Assembly: GCF_900163565.1 (NCBI RefSeq) | Contig: NZ_FUHU01000021.1 | Span: 1-43,653 of the forward strand | Source: Agrococcus casei LMG 22410 | Lineage (GTDB): Bacteria; Actinomycetota; Actinomycetes; Actinomycetales; Microbacteriaceae | DNA: 43,653 bases | Direction: 5' to 3' | Shown here: piece after piece, positions 39,492 through 43,653 of the stretch | Layout: each line of letters starts with the position of its first letter | How positions within the stretch are numbered: the first letter of the stretch is position 1 | The notes under the pieces: generated by a model | What the model was told of the DNA's origin: nothing | Database searches by the model: none | Seen by the model: only the letters and a program-made list of their open reading frames with translations | Made by a program: the position numbers and the translations under genes

Positions 39492-39788
39492 ATGGGCTAC
39501 AAGGTGCCCGACTGGAAAAAGTCAATCAAGCAGGACAAGTTCGAGATCGAAACGGCAGACGGCAAGTTCAGCCTGCCGAAGGCCGAGTACATGACCGGCG
39601 CGCAGGCGCAGGCGTTCGCGGAGGCTGACGAGAACGAAGGCGGCGTCTACGCCGTGCTCGACGAAATCGCTCCCGGCCTCGGCACGGCACTGCTGCCTGT
39701 GCCGGTCAAGTACCTGAAGGAGATGCTCGAGGCGTGGCAGGCCGATAGCGGCATCACCCTGGGGGAATCTTCGCTCTCGTCGAGCTGA
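39492..39788 (+). CDS. Tail assembly chaperone, G-like
   Basis: ACGGAGG precedes ATG 39492. This 98-residue protein (VPDWKKSIKQDKFEIETADG, KAEYMTGAQAQAFAEADENE, PVKYLKEMLEAWQADSGITL) matches gpG-type chaperones, which coat the tape measure during tail assembly. It ends with an unstructured ESSLSSS tail right after a slippery run, so part of the ribosomes should shift into the T frame. Confidence 0.85.
   Translation: MGYKVPDWKKSIKQDKFEIETADGKFSLPKAEYMTGAQAQAFAEADENEGGVYAVLDEIAPGLGTALLPVPVKYLKEMLEAWQADSGITLGESSLSSS
39761..39767 (+). promoter_or_regulatory. Programmed -1 frameshift site
   Basis: GGGGGAA, read G-GGG-GAA in the first frame, allows the P-site tRNA to re-pair perfectly after slipping one base back. 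The -1 frame is open from here to 40156, while the zero frame stops at 39788. Position, just before the end of the G gene, is where siphoviruses place this shift. Confidence 0.75.
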
Positions 39789-40156
39789 TCGACGAACACT
39801 ACGAGCACGTAGAGGCCGACCTTCTCGACCGCAGCTGGCGGTTGGCGGAGGTCGGCCTCACGTTCTCCTGGCGTGACCTGTTGGTCATGGTCCGCCGACT
39901 ACAGGCGAACCCTGAAACAGCGACGTCGAGAGCTATCCACGGCGAGCAGTGGTCGGTGCGTGACCAGATTCTGGCAGGCATCTTCGACCTGCTCGCACAC
40001 GCAAATTGGCAGCGGGCGGGCAAGAGGCACGCGCCGCGGCCGAAGCCGCTGCAGCGGCCTTGGGAGAAGCGCCGCGGCCGTCAGATCGGCAGTAAGCCGA
40101 TCCCGATTCGCCAGTTCAACGACTGGTGGGAATCGAAGCGCAAAGAGCGGAGGTGA
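39764..40156 (+). CDS. Tail assembly chaperone, T extension of G-T
   Basis: In the -1 frame the fusion reads on as GIFALVELIDEHYEHVEADL, LDRSWRLAEVG, SWRDLLVMVRRLQANPETAT, AIHGEQW and NWQRAGKRHAPRPKPLQRPW, the characteristic T domain of actinophages. It lacks a plausible start of its own, so expression should be as a G-T fusion (39492-40156) of ~221 residues made at a minority of passages. The T domain links tail-tube subunits to the tape measure. Confidence 0.83.
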   Translation, partial: GIFALVELIDEHYEHVEADLLDRSWRLAEVGLTFSWRDLLVMVRRLQANPETATSRAIHGEQWSVRDQILAGIFDLLAHANWQRAGKRHAPRPKPLQRPWEKRRGRQIGSKPIPIRQFNDWWESKRKERR

Positions 40157-40159
40157 CCG

Positions 40160-42955
40160 ATGGCTAAGGGTGTAGAACTTGCAACCGCCTGGGTGCGCCT
40201 GGTGCCCTCGTTCGAGGGTGTCCAGGGGCAGATCGCGAAAGAGCTTGGCGGTGTCGACACCCGTAAAGTCGGGCGCGGCCTCGGTGGCCAGTTCGCCTCG
40301 AACATCGGTGCCGGTATCAAGGCGGCCGCGACCGGCACAGTCGCGGTCGCCGCCGGTCTGCTCGGCACGGCCCTGGTCAAGGGCCTGGGTCGACTGAACG
40401 CGCTCGACCAGGCGACGCAGAAGCTGAACGGTCTTGGCCACTCGGCCGACTCGGTCGACGCGATCATGAAGAACGCGCTCGCGTCCGTGAAGGGCACAGC
40501 GTTCGGCATGGACGCCGCCGCCACGGTGGCCGCGTCGTCGGTCGCTGCTGGCATCAAGCCGGGCAAGGACCTGGAGCGGACTCTGTCGCTTGTCGCTGAC
40601 GCTGCGACGATCGCCGGGACCGACATGGGTTCTATGGGCGCGATCTTCAACAAGGTTGCCGCCTCCAACAAAGTGCAGATGGACGTCATTAACCAGTTGC
40701 ACGACGCGGGTGTGCCCGCGCTCGCATCTCTCGCGGACTACATGGGTGTCACCGCGGAGGAAGCCTCCAAAATGGCATCGCGTGGCGAGATCGACTTCGA
40801 GACCTTCCAGGCCGCGATGGAGACCAGCCTTGGCGGTGCTGCCGCATCCAGCGGCGACACCTTCTCGGGCGCTATGGCGAACGTGCTCGCCGCGATCGGT
40901 CGCGTCGGCTCGGGCATCCTCGGCGGCATCTTCCCGAAGCTTGCGCCACTGTTCCAGGGACTCACCACCGCGCTCGGGCCACTCGAAGATAAGGCCGCGG
41001 ACATTGGCGCGGTGATCGGCGACAAGCTCGCCCCGGTGCTCGACTGGCTTACCGAAGCGCTCCAGGGCGGACTCGGCGAGTTCAAGGTCGCGCCGCAGAT
41101 CATCGCCCCGCTGACCGGAGCGTTCATCGCGCTCGGGTCCAGCGGCCTCGGCCCGCTGCTGCGCATGGTTCCCGGGCTCGGCGGGTTCGCTTCCAAGCTC
41201 GGCATTCTCGGTGGGCCGGTCGGTCTCGCGATCGCTGCGTTCGTCGGCCTGGTCGCTGTGACCCCTGAGCTGCAGGCGGCTCTCGGTGACCTGTTCGCCG
41301 CCGTGCTCGATGCCGGGACGGCCGCCGCACCCGCACTGTCGGAGATCGCGGGTGTCGTCGGCGGTGTGCTCGTGCAGGCGCTGCAGATCGCGACCCCGAT
41401 TATTGTCGGCGCGATCACTGCCCTGTCTGGCTTCATCACATGGGTGGCTGAGACACCGGGTGTGCTGCAGGGCCTCGCGATCGCAGTGGGTGCAGCTGCC
41501 ACCGCCTGGGTCGGCTACAAGGCCGTCACCGGGGCTATGAACTTCGTGGGCATGATCACTGGCCTCTACAAGAAGGCCGCCGCGTTCACGGCCTCGACGG
41601 TCGCGAAGGGCAAGGACCTGGTCGTCACGACGCAATTGCGCGCCATGTACGCGCGTGACTTCGTCGTCGCGATCGGTCGGCAGATCGCGGCGGTTGCCGC
41701 GTCGACCGGTGCGTGGGTCAAGAACACCGCGGTCATGGTTGCGCAGCGTGCAGCGCTGGTAGCCGCTGCGGTTGCCTCCCGTGCTGTGACCGCAGCGCAG
41801 TGGCTGATGAATGCCGCGATGTCGGCGAACCCGATCGGCCTCATAATTACGGCGATCGTCGCTCTCGTCGCTGGCCTGATCTGGTTCTTCACGCAGACCG
41901 AGCTTGGCCAAGAAATCTGGCAGGGCTTCGTCGACTGGCTCGTCGCCGCCTGGGAATGGGTGAAGGAGACAGCGATCGCGATCTGGGAGGCCGTGTCGGC
42001 GTTCTTCGTCGCCCTGTGGCAGGGCATCGTCGACGTCGCGACGTCCGCCTGGCAGGGGTTCACCGACTGGATTCAGTCGGTGACGAATGGGATCGCTACC
42101 TGGTGGAACGACCTGTGGTCAGGTGTCGGCTCGTTCTTCACGAATTTGTGGGACTCGATCGTGCAGCTCGTCGTCAGTTACCTGACTTGGTACGTCGCCA
42201 CGGTGCGCTCGATCGTATCTGCCGTCGTCGCCTGGTGGAACAACATATGGTCGTCGGTCGGTTCGTTCTTCTCGAACCTGTGGCGGTCGATCGTCGACGC
42301 AGCCTCGAACGCGATTCGGGGCGTGCAGAGCACGATCCAGTCTGTGGTCGGCAGCATCGTGTCCTGGTGGCGCTCCACCTGGTCGTCGGTCGGTTCGTTC
42401 TTCTCGAACCTGTGGGACGGGATCGTGAGCGCGGTCCGCAACGCCGGTCGCGCATTCGGCAACGTCTTTCAGGGCATCCGTGACGCCGTGTCCAACGCCT
42501 TCTCGGGCATCGTGAACATCGTTCGCGGCCCCGTGAACGGCATTATCAGCCTGGTCAACTCCGCGATCAGCGGACTGAACGGGCTGTCTGTATCGATCCC
42601 TGATTGGGTGCCGGGTGTCGGTGGCGGCACTTTCGGTCTGAACATTCCGTCTATCCCGATGCTCGCCGATGGTGCGACTGTGCTGCCGCGTCGTGGTGGC
42701 ACGCTGGCGATCCTCGCTGAGGCGGGGCGGCCCGAGTCGGTTGTCGACACGGGGCTCGTGAACCGGGCATTGGAAGAGGGCCTGTCGGGTAACGGCTCGG
42801 CTGGTACCACCGTGAATGGTCCGCTCGTGAACGTCGAGCAGCTCGTCGTCGACAGCGAGCGCCGTGTCGACGAACTGTCGAAGGCGCTTTACGAGCGCGC
42901 TGAGCGTGCCGCACGCGCTGGCGGAAAAATCAACCTCGGAGGAGCAACGGTATGA
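40160..42955 (+). CDS. Tail tape measure protein
   Basis: At 931 residues this is the longest gene. It has the TMP-type N-terminal region (VRLVPSFEGVQGQIAKELGG, AGIKAAATGTVAVAAGLLG, MDVINQLHDAGVPALASLAD), several hydrophobic helices in the middle (GLIITAIVALVAGLIWFF), and Trp-rich repeats near residues 650-755. If the usual ~1.5 angstrom per residue holds, the tail is about 140 nm; this is an estimate. It sets tail length and may help DNA cross the membrane. AGCGGAGG precedes ATG 40160. Confidence 0.95.
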   Translation: MAKGVELATAWVRLVPSFEGVQGQIAKELGGVDTRKVGRGLGGQFASNIGAGIKAAATGTVAVAAGLLGTALVKGLGRLNALDQATQKLNGLGHSADSVDAIMKNALASVKGTAFGMDAAATVAASSVAAGIKPGKDLERTLSLVADAATIAGTDMGSMGAIFNKVAASNKVQMDVINQLHDAGVPALASLADYMGVTAEEASKMASRGEIDFETFQAAMETSLGGAAASSGDTFSGAMANVLAAIGRVGSGILGGIFPKLAPLFQGLTTALGPLEDKAADIGAVIGDKLAPVLDWLTEALQGGLGEFKVAPQIIAPLTGAFIALGSSGLGPLLRMVPGLGGFASKLGILGGPVGLAIAAFVGLVAVTPELQAALGDLFAAVLDAGTAAAPALSEIAGVVGGVLVQALQIATPIIVGAITALSGFITWVAETPGVLQGLAIAVGAAATAWVGYKAVTGAMNFVGMITGLYKKAAAFTASTVAKGKDLVVTTQLRAMYARDFVVAIGRQIAAVAASTGAWVKNTAVMVAQRAALVAAAVASRAVTAAQWLMNAAMSANPIGLIITAIVALVAGLIWFFTQTELGQEIWQGFVDWLVAAWEWVKETAIAIWEAVSAFFVALWQGIVDVATSAWQGFTDWIQSVTNGIATWWNDLWSGVGSFFTNLWDSIVQLVVSYLTWYVATVRSIVSAVVAWWNNIWSSVGSFFSNLWRSIVDAASNAIRGVQSTIQSVVGSIVSWWRSTWSSVGSFFSNLWDGIVSAVRNAGRAFGNVFQGIRDAVSNAFSGIVNIVRGPVNGIISLVNSAISGLNGLSVSIPDWVPGVGGGTFGLNIPSIPMLADGATVLPRRGGTLAILAEAGRPESVVDTGLVNRALEEGLSGNGSAGTTVNGPLVNVEQLVVDSERRVDELSKALYERAERAARAGGKINLGGATV
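42116..42415 (+). repeat. Three 132-bp-spaced repeats in the tape measure gene
   Basis: A 36-base unit at 42248-42283 is repeated exactly at 42380-42415, 132 bases (44 codons) later, and a diverged copy begins 132 bases earlier at 42116. The protein unit is W(S/A)xVGSFFxNLWxSIV. Spacing is constant, so these are tandem 44-residue modules. Confidence 0.88.
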
Positions 42956-43653
42956 GCTTCACCTTCGGTCCGTTCGATTCGGACTCGCTGTGCGTCATTG
43001 CGACGCTGCGTGAGTTGCCTTCGCTCGCGGGTCTCCAGCTCGAAACGCTGGAGGCCCCGGGCACCGATGGTGTGATGCTCGGTGGCACCACTCGCACTTC
43101 GGCGCGGTTCACGTTCGACGTGATCGTGCAGGGGAACAGTCCCGACGATGCCCGCGAGATCAGCGAAGCGTTCGTGCTCGCGGTCGATCCGGCGCGCGGT
43201 GAACAGGACCTGACCATCGACGCCGTACCTGGCTGGAAGTGGCAGGCGATCGTTGCCGCCCCCATCGTGTGGGAGCGGCTCACCTGGGACACCGGCACGG
43301 GCTTTCAGCTTCGTTCCGAGGTCGCGTTCGACGCGCTCGAAGCGTACGGCAGGCCGGTTGAGGACGAGAGCTGGGACGGGACCCCGACTCCATTCATCGG
43401 AACTATTACGAGGTCGCTCGGCAATGCTCGGAGCTTCCCAACGGTCGAAATCGAGGGCCGCCTGACCGCCCAGCAGACGGTGCAAGTGACTATCGGTGCT
43501 GTCTCTCTGACTGTCACGGGGCCGCTCCTGAGTGGCGAAGTGCTGCGGTTGGACTGGGACCGTTTCGAGTTCGCCCGTTGGCTCGGCAATACGAAGGTGG
43601 GTCTGCTGAGGGTTTGGTTGAGTCGGGGGGTTTATGCCGCCAGTGTGACGGCT
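42952..43653 (+). CDS. Distal tail-like protein, 3' end outside window
   Basis: ATG 42952 overlaps the tape measure stop, and the frame is open to the window edge (234 codons). MSFTFGPFDSDSLCVIATLR, LQLETLEAPGTDGVMLGGTT and FTFDVIVQGNSPDDAREISE correspond to the N-terminal domain of Dit-like tail proteins, including the APGxDG loop. It should form the hub between tube and tail tip. Partial because the window ends. Confidence 0.83.
   Translation, partial: MSFTFGPFDSDSLCVIATLRELPSLAGLQLETLEAPGTDGVMLGGTTRTSARFTFDVIVQGNSPDDAREISEAFVLAVDPARGEQDLTIDAVPGWKWQAIVAAPIVWERLTWDTGTGFQLRSEVAFDALEAYGRPVEDESWDGTPTPFIGTITRSLGNARSFPTVEIEGRLTAQQTVQVTIGAVSLTVTGPLLSGEVLRLDWDRFEFARWLGNTKVGLLRVWLSRGVYAASVTA

Larger units (their letters stand above)
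12325..43653. mobile_element. Siphovirus prophage, left end through tail genes
   Basis: Everything from the integrase to the right edge has phage gene order: integration and immunity, recombination and replication, terminase, portal, protease, capsid, connectors, tail tube, chaperones, tape measure, distal tail. The HK97-type head and long tape measure indicate a siphovirus. Genes look intact, so the element may be inducible, but lysis genes and the right junction are beyond the window. The left boundary is set by the yajQ stub. Confidence 0.92.

Noticed and set aside
39899-41911. 670-codon open frame opposite the tape measure gene
   Set aside because: Low-complexity Arg/Asp/Glu/Gly content without motifs, antisense to a well-supported gene.
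42116-42415. CRISPR-like array
   Set aside because: Only three in-frame repeats within a coding sequence with 96-base spacers that are also related; it is a protein repeat.

Overview
The window comes from a high-GC actinobacterium. Microbacteriaceae is the best guess, based on base composition, frequent GTG starts, a metPS-type transporter pair, short leaderless-looking promoters and a family-typical REP-like repeat; this is an inference and no rRNA is present. It divides into about 12.3 kb of host chromosome and about 31.3 kb of an integrated siphovirus that runs off the right edge.

Host part (1-12,303). The left edge is debris of older mobile DNA: an IS3-type transposase tail joined in frame to the C-terminal part of a large serine recombinase, ending against tRNA-Met(CAT) and tRNA-Thr(GGT). 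Then come an operon read leftward (NSS-family transporter, its 37-residue partner, an NAD-dependent epimerase), a divergent GH13 alpha-glucosidase, a membrane-anchored M23 peptidase, an inositol-phosphatase-family enzyme, tRNA-Tyr with a strong terminator, a YibE/F-like membrane protein, a GNAT acetyltransferase, a small unknown, an LCP-family cell-wall ligase lipoprotein and a glycosyltransferase-like gene broken by a frameshift.

Prophage left arm (12,304-26,793). The left junction falls in the first codons of a gene whose start (MADSSFD) matches YajQ-family proteins, so yajQ is the likely attachment gene. A leftward serine integrase, ImmA/IrrE peptidase and XRE repressor face a rightward Cro-like gene across operator-like inverted repeats. 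Rightward follows a tightly overlapping early operon (mostly ATGA/GTGA junctions): YqaJ exonuclease, ERF annealing protein, a two-domain-sized sliding clamp, HNH and GIY-YIG-like proteins, a winged-helix replication protein, SSB and many small genes. A cargo-like patch (24.1-25.5 kb) holds a lipoprotein and a cytoplasmic paralogue of it, separated by a terminator, plus an unknown protein.

Middle (26,794-30,201). A complete phage-borne S-adenosylmethionine synthetase meets tail to tail a small HTH gene. That HTH gene shares a symmetric, palindromic bidirectional promoter with an unknown gene, and a ParB-DNA methyltransferase fusion follows. This SAM/methylation block with its own switch is the most unusual part of the window.

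Structural arm (30,198-43,653). Small and large terminase, portal-MuF fusion, P-loop kinase-prohead protease fusion, HK97 capsid protein, head-tail connectors, major tail protein, frameshifted tail chaperones, tape measure with 44-residue repeats, and the start of a distal-tail protein. Lysis genes, tail tip and the right attachment site lie outside the window.
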